This document shows positions 1-7,677 of a stretch of DNA of 27,464 bases, in pieces. A model generated the notes under the pieces. It did no database searches and was not told the DNA's origin. It worked only from the letters and a program-made list of their open reading frames with translations. The stretch is from JALHUF01 sp050014795 (GTDB lineage Bacteria > Acidobacteriota > Terriglobia > UBA7540): positions 1 to 27,464 of the forward strand of contig JBEKCQ010000032.1 in the NCBI GenBank assembly GCA_050014795.1. Reading direction: 5' to 3'. Each line of letters starts with the position of its first letter. Within the stretch, counting starts at the first letter, position 1. The position numbers and the translations under genes were made by a program.

Positions 1-20
1 CGGGTCGAAAAACGCCAGTG

Positions 21-59
21 GTGAGAATTGAATGATGAACGCAGAACGATGAACAAAGA
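21..59. repeat. Degenerate short repeats upstream of the four-helix-bundle gene
   Basis: Runs of a loose GAAYGATGAAC-like unit (30-40, 44-54 and degenerate copies up to about 75). The 11-mer at 44-54 is the exact reverse complement of 477-487 beyond the gene, and 30-39 is the reverse complement of 457-466. The 11-mer GGTGAGAATTG (20-30) recurs at 16372-16382. Confidence 0.7.
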
Positions 60-425
60 ATGACGAACAAAGAACACAGATTCGACCTACGTGCGCGCAC
101 GAAGGGCTTTGCATTGGCGGTGGTTCGTCTGTATTCCTCGCTTCCACGGACGACCGAGGCACAGGTACTTGGGAAACAGGTGCTGCGGAGCGGCACGTCG
201 GTTGGCGCGCATTACCGGGAAGCGACCCGGGCCAGGTCGAGCGCCGAATTCGTGAGTAAGATACAAGGTGGACTCCAAGAACTGGAAGAGACAGTCTACT
301 GGCTGGAACTCTTGGTCGAAGCAGGAATCGTTGACCGCTCTCGCCTCGCCGATTTGTTTCAGGAAGCGGAGGAACTGATTTCGATTTTCGTCTCCTCTGT
401 CAAGACGGCGAGAAGATCAAGGTAG
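60..425 (+). CDS. Four-helix-bundle protein (23S rRNA intervening-sequence protein family)
   Basis: A 121-residue, mainly helical protein. The pattern of an N-terminal helix (FALAVVRLYSSLP), a central SGTSVGAHYREA segment, then SAEFVSKIQGGLQELEET and WLELLVEAG is characteristic of the family first found as ORFs inside 23S rRNA intervening sequences; most members, like this one, are free-standing. Known members form pentamers of four-helix bundles and have no established biochemical role. The length is typical. No good ribosome-binding site precedes the ATG, because the region is filled by short repeats. No rRNA lies nearby. Both flanks carry complementary degenerate repeats, which recalls the stem of a true intervening sequence. 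Family identification is confident, function unknown. Confidence 0.88.
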   Translation: MTNKEHRFDLRARTKGFALAVVRLYSSLPRTTEAQVLGKQVLRSGTSVGAHYREATRARSSAEFVSKIQGGLQELEETVYWLELLVEAGIVDRSRLADLFQEAEELISIFVSSVKTARRSR

Positions 426-433
426 TCAGCCAG

Positions 434-500
434 CGTTCAGCATTCATTGTTCAGTATTCATCATTCTGCATTCGTCGTTCATCGTTCAGCATTCATCGTT
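434..500. repeat. Degenerate short repeats downstream of the four-helix-bundle gene
   Basis: Loose ATTCATCGTTCAGC-type units. The 14-mer CGTTCAGCATTCAT occurs at 434-447 and again at 483-496. Several units are the inverse of the repeats at 21-59. The array forms the leader immediately in front of the lactate permease start at 505. Confidence 0.75.
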
Positions 501-504
501 TCCT

Positions 505-2100
505 ATGCTTTGGGCTCAACCTCTTAATCCCCTGCACTGGATGGTCCTGTCCGCGCTGGCTGCCGCGGTGCCGCTGGTGGTTCTGCTCGTCCTGATGGGC
601 GGGCTGCGCAAGTCCGGGGCCGTATCGGCGGCCTGCGGGCTGGCAGCGGCAGCCCTCCTGGCCGTCCTCATGTGGCACATGCCTGTGAAGCTGGCGGGGT
701 TGAGTGCGGCCTACGGCCTGGTCTATGCGCTGTGGCCGATCATGTGGATCGTCTTCACCGCCCTGTGGCTCTACAACCTTTCGGTTGATACCGGTAAATT
801 CGAACTCCTGCGTCGCTGGATGGCCGAGCACGCTTCCGGCGACCGTTGCATTCAAGCGATTCTCGTGGCCTTCTGCTTCGGGGCATTGCTGGAAGGCATG
901 GCGGGCTTCGGAGCGCCCGTGGCCGTGGCCGCCTACCTGCTGCTCGGGCTCGGGTTCAGCGCGCGCCAGGCGGTTACGCTCTCGTTGATTGCCAACACCG
1001 CTCCCGTGGCCTTTGGCAGCCTGGGCATCCCCATCGTGGCGCTGGCGGGCGTGACCGGGCTGGATCAGATGAAGCTCTCCGCGATGGTCGGCCGTCAGCT
1101 TCCCTTCTTGTCGTTGCTCCTTCCCGCCTATCTCGTTTGGGTTCTCGCGGGTCGAAGAGGGTTAAGGCAAACCTGGCCGGCCGCGCTGGTGGCCGGAAGC
1201 AGCTTCGCCCTCGCCCAATTCGTAACCTCCAACTTCTGGGGCCCGTACGCCGCCGACATCGTGGCAGCGCTCATCTCCATCGGTACGCTGACGGCCTTCC
1301 TGCGAGTTTGGAAGCCGGCTACGGCCGACGCTGGGGCAGAAGTCTCCCCCCAGGGGACAGCCGGACTTTCACGCCGAGAGGTGCTCGGCGCCTGGGCCCC
1401 TTGGACCGTGCTCGCCGGAGTGATGATTGTCTGGTCCTATCTCAAGCTCTTTCAGGTCGGCCAAATTCCCATCGCAGTGCCGCACCTGCACAACGTGATC
1501 TTCATTACGCTTTACCAGAAGCCCTATAGCGCGATCTACCCGTTTCAGCCTCTCGCCGCGGGCACAGCCGCCCTGACCGCTACGCTGATCACCGCGCTGC
1601 TTTTCCGAATCGGACTGCGGGACGTGCTCAAATCAGGTCTGAAGACCCTCAAGCAACTCCGCATGCCCGCCCTGACCGTGAGCCTGATCGTTGCCCTGGC
1701 CTATCTCTACAACTACTCGGGGATGGCCTACACGTTGGGGGCGGCACTGGCGGGACTCGGCGGCCTGTTTCCGTTGGTGAGCGCTTTTCTGGGCTGGGTA
1801 GCCTGCTTCCTGAGCGGGAGCGATACAGCCGCCAACTTGCTTTTCGGAAACCTGCAAGTGGCGGCGGCACACCAGATCGGAGTGAGCCCGGTGCTGCTGG
1901 CAGCCACCAACTCTTCCGGCGCGGTCACTGGAAAGATGATTTCCCCGCAGAACGTCGCCGTGGGCGTCACGACCGTGGGTCTGGTCGGGCAGGAAGGCCA
2001 CGTGGTGCGCAGCACCTTCTGGCACAGCATTGTCCTGGCAGCATTTCTGAGCGCGCTGGCGTTTGCGCAGGCCTACTGGCTGAAGTGGATGGTGCCGTAG
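505..2100 (+). CDS. lctP: L-lactate permease (LctP/LldP family)
   Basis: A 531-residue inner-membrane carrier made almost entirely of hydrophobic helices. The family imports L-lactate (and D-lactate or glycolate) by proton symport. Recognised by near-colinearity with E. coli LldP (about 550 residues): the LWPIMWIV segment, the signature CFGALLEGMAGFGAPVA near residues 125-145, NTAPVAFGSLGIPI around 170, MVGRQLPF, and the C-terminal SGSDTAANLLFG and GKMISPQNVAVG motifs. The ATG at 505 gives the expected MLW-type N-terminus, but no Shine-Dalgarno is visible and the leader is a repeat array. No lactate dehydrogenase gene is adjacent. It ends 13 bp from the stop of the convergent outer-membrane gene. 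Confidence 0.93.
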   Translation: MLWAQPLNPLHWMVLSALAAAVPLVVLLVLMGGLRKSGAVSAACGLAAAALLAVLMWHMPVKLAGLSAAYGLVYALWPIMWIVFTALWLYNLSVDTGKFELLRRWMAEHASGDRCIQAILVAFCFGALLEGMAGFGAPVAVAAYLLLGLGFSARQAVTLSLIANTAPVAFGSLGIPIVALAGVTGLDQMKLSAMVGRQLPFLSLLLPAYLVWVLAGRRGLRQTWPAALVAGSSFALAQFVTSNFWGPYAADIVAALISIGTLTAFLRVWKPATADAGAEVSPQGTAGLSRREVLGAWAPWTVLAGVMIVWSYLKLFQVGQIPIAVPHLHNVIFITLYQKPYSAIYPFQPLAAGTAALTATLITALLFRIGLRDVLKSGLKTLKQLRMPALTVSLIVALAYLYNYSGMAYTLGAALAGLGGLFPLVSAFLGWVACFLSGSDTAANLLFGNLQVAAAHQIGVSPVLLAATNSSGAVTGKMISPQNVAVGVTTVGLVGQEGHVVRSTFWHSIVLAAFLSALAFAQAYWLKWMVP

Positions 2101-2113
2101 CTGTCGTCCCGGC

Positions 2114-2854
2114 CTAGAGGATCCTGAAGATCAGGCCGAGGGTAAAGACCAGGTTGTTCTGAACCGGCACGTTGCCAAAATACTGTTGCGGATTTGTCAC
2201 GGTCGTTCCCGAAATCGTCATGTCCTGATCCGGGTTCAGAGTGCCCGTCCCGCCCTGGGAGACCATATCCCGAACATCGATTCGAAACCCGAGGTGCTTG
2301 CGGGGGTAAATCTTGACGCCCGCCCCCAGGTTGAAGGTCACGGCCCGGCCCGCCAGCACGGGCGCCGACGCCTTCCCCAGAGGCGTGAGAATCGTCATAT
2401 TCCGGCCGGCGTTGCGGGCGAACCCCACACCTGGCGAAATGTAGAACTTGGCCCGCTTGGTCTGGATAAGGTTGAATTCACCGCTCCCGAAGAGCATGTT
2501 CAAGTTCCCGACGTGCACCAGAGCGCTTCCCGTCGGAAGGGTCCCGGTTGGGGGCGTGACCGCCGAGAAGGAGCGTGTCTGGTTGCTGTACATGTAGGCG
2601 AGGCTGAAGTTAATCCCCTTCATGAACCCGAAAGTGAACCGCGTTCCGAAGTCCCCGCGGGTGGCGGATTTGTAGGCGGCGCCGATGCTGTCACCCGTGA
2701 TTCCCCCCGAGTACACCTCGAACTCGGCGGTGAAGGACGAGGGGGAAAACATTTTGAGGGGGTTGATCGGTACTGGTGGATCGGCGGCACGGACCGGGAC
2801 CGCGGTCAGACTACTCAGGAGGAACAAACAGCACGCCAGTTTCAGTCGGGACAC
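2114..2854 (-). CDS. Outer-membrane beta-barrel protein, function unknown
   Basis: A 246-residue exported protein. Start is GTG with GAGGTG about 5 nt upstream. The N-terminus is a clear signal peptide (LKLACCLFLLSSLTAVPVRA, cleavage near residue 23). The rest is alternating aromatic/polar strands typical of an 8- to 10-stranded outer-membrane barrel (FTAEFEVYSGG, FGTRFTFGFMKGINFSLAYMYS, AKFYISPGVGFARN, HLGFRIDVRDM) and ends in a hydrophobic strand, NNLVFTLGLIFRIL. It resembles OmpA-like or OmpW-like small barrels, but no specific family motif was recognised. A sigma70-like promoter lies 53-81 bp upstream. It is convergent with the lactate permease gene and transcribed alone. Confidence 0.75.
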   Translation of the reverse strand: MSRLKLACCLFLLSSLTAVPVRAADPPVPINPLKMFSPSSFTAEFEVYSGGITGDSIGAAYKSATRGDFGTRFTFGFMKGINFSLAYMYSNQTRSFSAVTPPTGTLPTGSALVHVGNLNMLFGSGEFNLIQTKRAKFYISPGVGFARNAGRNMTILTPLGKASAPVLAGRAVTFNLGAGVKIYPRKHLGFRIDVRDMVSQGGTGTLNPDQDMTISGTTVTNPQQYFGNVPVQNNLVFTLGLIFRIL

Positions 2855-2906
2855 GTTTCACCTCGCAAGGAGAATCAGTTGAGCCCGCCGGCCAAGAGTC
2901 CCGCGC

Positions 2907-2935
2907 ATTGTACTTGAGTGTTGTCAAGGATTCAA
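2907..2935 (-). promoter_or_regulatory. Sigma70-type promoter for the outer-membrane barrel gene
   Basis: Read on the minus strand: -35 TTGAAT (2935-2930), 17-nt spacer, -10 TACAAT (2912-2907). Predicted start of transcription is near 2900, giving a leader of about 45 nt before the GTG at 2854. Confidence 0.6.
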
Positions 2936-3072
2936 GTGCCGCGGTCGCGGTGTTCTACAGATGGTAATAAGGGTCAAACCCGCCGGCTGACGGCCGGGGG
3001 GGAACGCAATCTCAAATTTGAAATTCCCTCACCCATACGTTAACCTACCTGCGGTCGAGCGCTCCGGGAAGG

Positions 3073-4041
3073 TTGGAGCGGCTGACCATCGTCAGAGCAC
3101 ACCAGAGAATCCTGATGGGGCTTCCCGCCAACCCGATCTCCAGCGAGCCGACAGTCCGGCCTCGAGGACCGATCCTGCGCGCGCTCGTCGAGAGCCTGCG
3201 TCCTGCCCAGTGGGTGAAGAACGGATTTGTCTTCGCCGCGCTCATCTTCTCTCGCAGCCTGAAGGACTGGGACCGAACGGAGCGGGTGGCCTTTGCTGCA
3301 GTCGTCTTCTGCTTGATCTCAGGTGCGGGCTATCTGCTCAACGATATTCTGGACGCCGCTGAAGACCGCCAGCATCCGGTCAAGAGGTCGCGGCCCGTAG
3401 CCTCGGGCCGCTTGAACGTGCGCACGGCCGCAGCCGTGGCCGCTCTGCTGGCTCTCGTGGCCCTGGCCGGAGCTTGGGTGCTCGACCGCGAGTTCTTTCT
3501 CGTCGTCGCAGCGTATGCCGTCCTGAACAGCCTCTACTCGCTGTTTCTAAAGCGCGTGATGCTACTCGACGTCTTTGTGATTGCGGCCGGTTTTGTCCTT
3601 CGAGTTCTCGGCGGCGGCCTGGTCATCCACGTGGAGATCTCGGCGTGGTTGATCGTCTGCACTACGTTGCTGGCTCTCTTCCTGGCCTTGACCAAGCGCC
3701 GCCACGAATTGGTGTTGTTGGGCGGCAATGCCTCCGACCACCGACCTATCCTGGCAAACTACAGCCCCTATTTTCTCGACCAGCTCATCGGCATCGTCAC
3801 GGCATCCACACTCATGTCTTATGCGCTCTACACGCTTTCGGCGGACGTGGCGACGAAGTTTCCGGGCAAGCGCTTGGAATTGACGATTCCGTTCGTCCTG
3901 TTCGGCATCTTCCGCTATCTCTACCTGGTGCATCAGACCAGTGAAGGAGGCAACCCGACGCGGCTGCTCCTCACCGACCGGGTTTTGCTAGCGGTGGTGC
4001 TGATGTGGGCGGCTGCGGTAGTGCTCATCATTTACCTCTAG
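3073..4041 (+). CDS. UbiA-family prenyltransferase, decaprenyl-phosphate phosphoribosyltransferase type
   Basis: An integral-membrane prenyltransferase of up to 322 residues. Mycobacterial Rv3806c-type enzymes transfer 5-phosphoribose from PRPP to polyprenyl phosphate, the first step to decaprenylphosphoryl sugars. Visible marks are the N-terminal SLRPAQWVKN motif, the Mg/diphosphate motif NDILDAAEDRQHP (NDxxDxxxD, residues about 90-98), KRSRPVASG, and the second conserved loop YSLFLKRVMLLDV around 155-167, with 8-9 hydrophobic helices. The start is uncertain: TTG at 3073 follows GGGAAGG with almost no spacing, and ATG at 3115 has only a weak site; the conserved part begins after both. The DUF362 gene follows 16 bp later, so they are probably co-transcribed. 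Confidence 0.82.
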   Translation: MERLTIVRAHQRILMGLPANPISSEPTVRPRGPILRALVESLRPAQWVKNGFVFAALIFSRSLKDWDRTERVAFAAVVFCLISGAGYLLNDILDAAEDRQHPVKRSRPVASGRLNVRTAAAVAALLALVALAGAWVLDREFFLVVAAYAVLNSLYSLFLKRVMLLDVFVIAAGFVLRVLGGGLVIHVEISAWLIVCTTLLALFLALTKRRHELVLLGGNASDHRPILANYSPYFLDQLIGIVTASTLMSYALYTLSADVATKFPGKRLELTIPFVLFGIFRYLYLVHQTSEGGNPTRLLLTDRVLLAVVLMWAAAVVLIIYL

Positions 4042-4057
4042 GTGGGGCAGACATCCG

Positions 4058-5146
4058 ATGTCACGTTCTCGTGTTGCCGTGCTCAAGACCAGCCCGGCCA
4101 CTGTCCTTGACGACTACAAGCGCCTGATGCGCCTGGCGGGTTACCAGCAATTCTTGCCGCGCGGCTCCGAGATCGCACTCAAAATCAACATTTCCTGGCA
4201 TTTCTTTTATCCAGCTTGCTCGACCACGCCCTGGCAACTCGACGGCGTCATCGCCACGCTGCTCGCAGACGGCTACGAGCGCGAGAAGCTTTACGGGTGT
4301 CACAACCGCACCGTGGTAGTGAGTGCCAGACGCGGTGAGGTAGCCAACAAGCACAAGCAGGTGGTCGTGGACAAGTACGGGTTGCGCAACGTCCACCTCT
4401 ACGAGAAGAGCGAACCCTGGATCCGCTACGAGCCCAAGGCCAAGATGCTGGTTCTGGACTCCATCTACCCCGAGGGCATCCGCATTCCCAAGCGCCTGAT
4501 AGGCTCAAGCATCATCCACCTGCCCACCATGAAAACCCACGTCTTCACACGCATCACCGGCGCGATGAAGAACGCTTTCGGGGGGCTGCTTTTTGAGAAG
4601 CGCCACTGGACCCACAGTGTCATCCACGAAACCCTGGTCGATCTCCTAGCCATTCAGAAAGAAATCCATCCCGGGATTTTCGCGGTGATGGACGGGACGT
4701 TTGCCGGGGACGGTCCCGGCCCGCGCTGCATGGTGCCGCACGTCAAGAACGTCATCCTGGCCAGCGGCGACATGGTGGCCATTGATGCGGTGGCGGCGAA
4801 GATGATGGGTTTCGACCCGCTTTCCATCAAGTTCATCCGCCTGGCGCACGAAAAGGGTCTGGGCTGCGGCGATGTGCGGGAAATCGAAATCGTCGGCGAG
4901 GATATTGCCTCGATTAACTTCCAGTTCGATGGCGCGAGCGACACCTTCGCCAGCCGCGGCCAGAAACTCATTTACTGGGGTCCACTCAAGCCCCTGGAGA
5001 AGTTCTTGCTGCGTACCGCCTTGGCTCCGTGGTCCTACGCTGCCTCCTTCCTCTTCCACGATGTTTACTGGTACCCGCTCATCGGACGTCGCAGGGTCAA
5101 GCAGGCTCTGCAAACAGAGTGGGGACAGCTTTTCTCTCGGTACTGA
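4058..5146 (+). CDS. DUF362 domain-containing protein
   Basis: A 362-residue, probably cytoplasmic protein of the DUF362 family, whose function is not established. Family marks are LKINISWH near residue 45, LPTMKTHVFTRITGAMKNAFGG around 165-185, MDGTFAGDGPGPR near 210 and DMVAIDAVAAKMMGFDP near 240. Many DUF362 proteins carry a ferredoxin-like 4Fe-4S segment; this one has no CxxCxxC motif, and its cysteines are scattered. The C-terminal 60 residues (after SRGQKLIYWG) include a hydrophobic, aromatic-rich stretch that may touch the membrane. It lies 16 bp after the UbiA-family gene, which hints at a shared envelope or isoprenoid-related role. Confidence 0.8.
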   Translation: MSRSRVAVLKTSPATVLDDYKRLMRLAGYQQFLPRGSEIALKINISWHFFYPACSTTPWQLDGVIATLLADGYEREKLYGCHNRTVVVSARRGEVANKHKQVVVDKYGLRNVHLYEKSEPWIRYEPKAKMLVLDSIYPEGIRIPKRLIGSSIIHLPTMKTHVFTRITGAMKNAFGGLLFEKRHWTHSVIHETLVDLLAIQKEIHPGIFAVMDGTFAGDGPGPRCMVPHVKNVILASGDMVAIDAVAAKMMGFDPLSIKFIRLAHEKGLGCGDVREIEIVGEDIASINFQFDGASDTFASRGQKLIYWGPLKPLEKFLLRTALAPWSYAASFLFHDVYWYPLIGRRRVKQALQTEWGQLFSRY

Positions 5147-5277
5147 AATGCCGCTCCTCCGCGGCACCGAAGCGAATGCCGCTATCCCACTGCGATGAAC
5201 TAAGTGCAGGCAACTCCAGCGTTGAGGGCTCGACGCCACGCTCCAGGGTTGCTTTTTCCGGGAGGTAGATGCGATAG

Positions 5278-7677
5278 TTGCGCTTCCGGGTTGCAGGCGG
5301 GGCGTTCGCGAAAGCCCCGCCCGGGTGCGCACTGCATCATCCGGAGATGTATGAAGGTCCCACCGGCAAACCACGGCTCATGAGCACAACGACCCCACAG
5401 GAGCTGACCGCAGCGAACCGCCCAGTGGCGTGCTTCAGGGCAGGCGCCGAACTGTTCCTTATCAGCCTCATCATCCTGTTTCTGGAACTGGCCTGCATCC
5501 GTTGGTTCCCGGCCCATGTCCTTTTCTTGACCTTCTTCACCAACACGGTACTCCTGGCCTGCTTTTTGGGTATGTCCGTGGGCTGCCTAGCTGCCAGCCG
5601 GAGATGGAATTTCCTGAACTGGACGCCGTTCCTGCTGGTTGTCGCCATGGCAGGAGCCCACGCGGTGGAACACTTACGCACACGCGTGGAGAAGCTGGTG
5701 AGTGTTGGCAACCAGCTCTCACCTCAACTCGTTTTCTTCGGCACCGAGTATGTCACCCCTGATCCGGCCGGCTTCTTCATTCCGGTGGAAGTATTGGGCG
5801 GGTTCTTCTTCCTGATTCTCGCCCTGGCCCTGGTCGGCCCTGGACAGGAGCTGGGCCGGGCTTTTAATCGGGTCCCGCACCGGGTGCAAGCCTACAGCCT
5901 GAACATTTTGGGAAGCATGGTGGGCATTGCGTTGTTCGCTGCCTGCTCATGGTGGAACGTCCCGCCGCTCTGGTGGTTCCTGCCGGTGGCGATGGGGGTG
6001 GGATATTTCCTCGTGGTGGGAAGTTCAGCACGCCACCCCCTCGCGCGCTGGATTTTGCGCTTGGGGCAGTTCGTACCTCTGCTGGCAGTTCTCGTATTGG
6101 CGTCGCTGACGTCAGGCAGTTTCCAGATAAGGGGAACGGATTCCGCGCAGCATTTGTGGTCGCCCTACTATAGGATCGACTTCGACCGCGCGCATCGCTC
6201 CATCACGGTGAACCTGATTAGCCATCAGGAGATGGTCTCCCGCAACAACAACGCTGCGCCTTCTTATGCTTACACTCTGCCCCATATTCTGAACCGCGAT
6301 GCCGGAGGCCGGCCCTTCGAGGACGTTCTCATCATCGGGGCGGGCAGCGGGAATGATGTGAGCCGGGCGCTGCTGTGGGGTGCGCGCCGCATCGATGCTG
6401 TAGAAATCGACCCGGTCATTTTTCGCCTGGGGGAAAGGTTTCACTTTGACGGCCCCTATCAGGATGCCCGTGTGCACGCGCACCTGGACGATGGCCGCAA
6501 CTTCCTGCGTTCCACCCACCAGCAATATGACTTGATTATTTATGCGCTGGTCGATTCGCTCGTCTTGCACAGCAGCTACAGCAATATCCGGTTGGAGAGC
6601 TACCTGTTCACCGAGCAGGCCTTCGCCGACGTCCGCCGTTGCCTCAAGCCCGGAGGACAGTTTGTGGTTTACAACTACTTCCGCCAGGGCTGGATCGTCG
6701 CCCGCCTCTTCCAAGGCCTGACGGAGACTTTCGGTTCCGAGCCCCTGGTTCTGACTCTTCCTGCCCGGCCGTTCGTGGCACCACAAGCGAGCGGCGGGTT
6801 TACTGTGTTCGTCGTGGGTGACACTGCTCCCCTCCGCCGGGCCTTCGAGCGGGAGCCCGAGTATTGGCTACGCGACGGCGTGGCGCCGACTCCCGACTCC
6901 CCCAATGGCTTCCTGCAACACCCCGAGCCCGAGGAGCAGGCTCGATGGAAGCGGTTCGCGTTGGCGAAAGTGGGCCAAGCCGAGAGCCTTCGCACCGCCA
7001 GCGACGACTGGCCTTTCCTGTATTTGCATCAGCCGATGATTCCTCTCCTGAGCCTGCGCGGTATGGGCATCATGGGCGGCCTGGCGCTGCTGCTGCTCTT
7101 CCTCTTCCTTCCGAAACCCGCCGGCAGCGCCGGACGTTTCCGTTTCGACCCCCGCATGTTTTTTCTCGGCGCGGGTTTTATGCTCGTGGAGACCAAAGCG
7201 GTCGTGCACATGGCCCTGCTGTTCGGCAGCACCTGGATGGTCAATTCGGTGGTGTTCTTCGCGGTGCTGGCGATGATTTTGGCCGCCAACCTGTTCGTCC
7301 TGGGATTCCGCCCCGCACGTCTGCGCATCTATTACGCCGGGCTGCTGGTGGCGCTGGGCCTCAATATTGTGATTCCCCTGGACTTTTTCCTGGGAATGAA
7401 CCGCGCCCTGCAAGTGGTTGGCTCTTGTGTCCTGGTCTTTGCACCGATCTTGTTTGCGGGCGTGATCTTCGCGGTCTCGTTTGGACAGAGTGCGGAACCA
7501 GACCGCGACTTCGGAGCGAACACCGCTGGAGCTATGTTGGGCGGGCTGGCGGAATATAGCTCCATGCTGCTGGGGTTTCAGTACCTCGTGCTGGTGGCTG
7601 TAGCGTTCTACGTTCTGTCGGCGATTCTGTCTCGCCCTTCGGCAGTGGGCTATCACAAGCAACAAGCGGGGCCATGA
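5278..7677 (+). CDS. Multi-pass membrane protein with embedded spermidine-synthase-like domain
   Basis: Up to 799 residues. N-terminal membrane helices (from LFLISLIILFLELACIRWF to about residue 285) are followed by a class I methyltransferase/spermidine-synthase fold (about 310-540): nucleotide-binding loop LIIGAGSGNDV near 350, acidic strand end AVEIDPV, HLDDGRNFL and CLKPGGQFVVYN. A C-terminal set of 5-6 helices follows (about 600-790). Such membrane-bound SpeE-like proteins are common; most have no proven polyamine activity. Start choice: TTG 5278 has GGAGGT 11 nt upstream; ATG 5347 and ATG 5380 are in frame with poorer sites and leave the first helix intact. The next gene overlaps by 4 bp (ATGA), so translation is probably coupled. 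Confidence 0.8.
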   Translation: MRFRVAGGAFAKAPPGCALHHPEMYEGPTGKPRLMSTTTPQELTAANRPVACFRAGAELFLISLIILFLELACIRWFPAHVLFLTFFTNTVLLACFLGMSVGCLAASRRWNFLNWTPFLLVVAMAGAHAVEHLRTRVEKLVSVGNQLSPQLVFFGTEYVTPDPAGFFIPVEVLGGFFFLILALALVGPGQELGRAFNRVPHRVQAYSLNILGSMVGIALFAACSWWNVPPLWWFLPVAMGVGYFLVVGSSARHPLARWILRLGQFVPLLAVLVLASLTSGSFQIRGTDSAQHLWSPYYRIDFDRAHRSITVNLISHQEMVSRNNNAAPSYAYTLPHILNRDAGGRPFEDVLIIGAGSGNDVSRALLWGARRIDAVEIDPVIFRLGERFHFDGPYQDARVHAHLDDGRNFLRSTHQQYDLIIYALVDSLVLHSSYSNIRLESYLFTEQAFADVRRCLKPGGQFVVYNYFRQGWIVARLFQGLTETFGSEPLVLTLPARPFVAPQASGGFTVFVVGDTAPLRRAFEREPEYWLRDGVAPTPDSPNGFLQHPEPEEQARWKRFALAKVGQAESLRTASDDWPFLYLHQPMIPLLSLRGMGIMGGLALLLLFLFLPKPAGSAGRFRFDPRMFFLGAGFMLVETKAVVHMALLFGSTWMVNSVVFFAVLAMILAANLFVLGFRPARLRIYYAGLLVALGLNIVIPLDFFLGMNRALQVVGSCVLVFAPILFAGVIFAVSFGQSAEPDRDFGANTAGAMLGGLAEYSSMLLGFQYLVLVAVAFYVLSAILSRPSAVGYHKQQAGP

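Noticed and set aside
2186..2917. 243-codon rightward ORF opposite the outer-membrane barrel gene
   Set aside because: It is antisense to a gene with a clear signal peptide, barrel strands, ribosome-binding site and promoter; its own translation is polar and low in structure.
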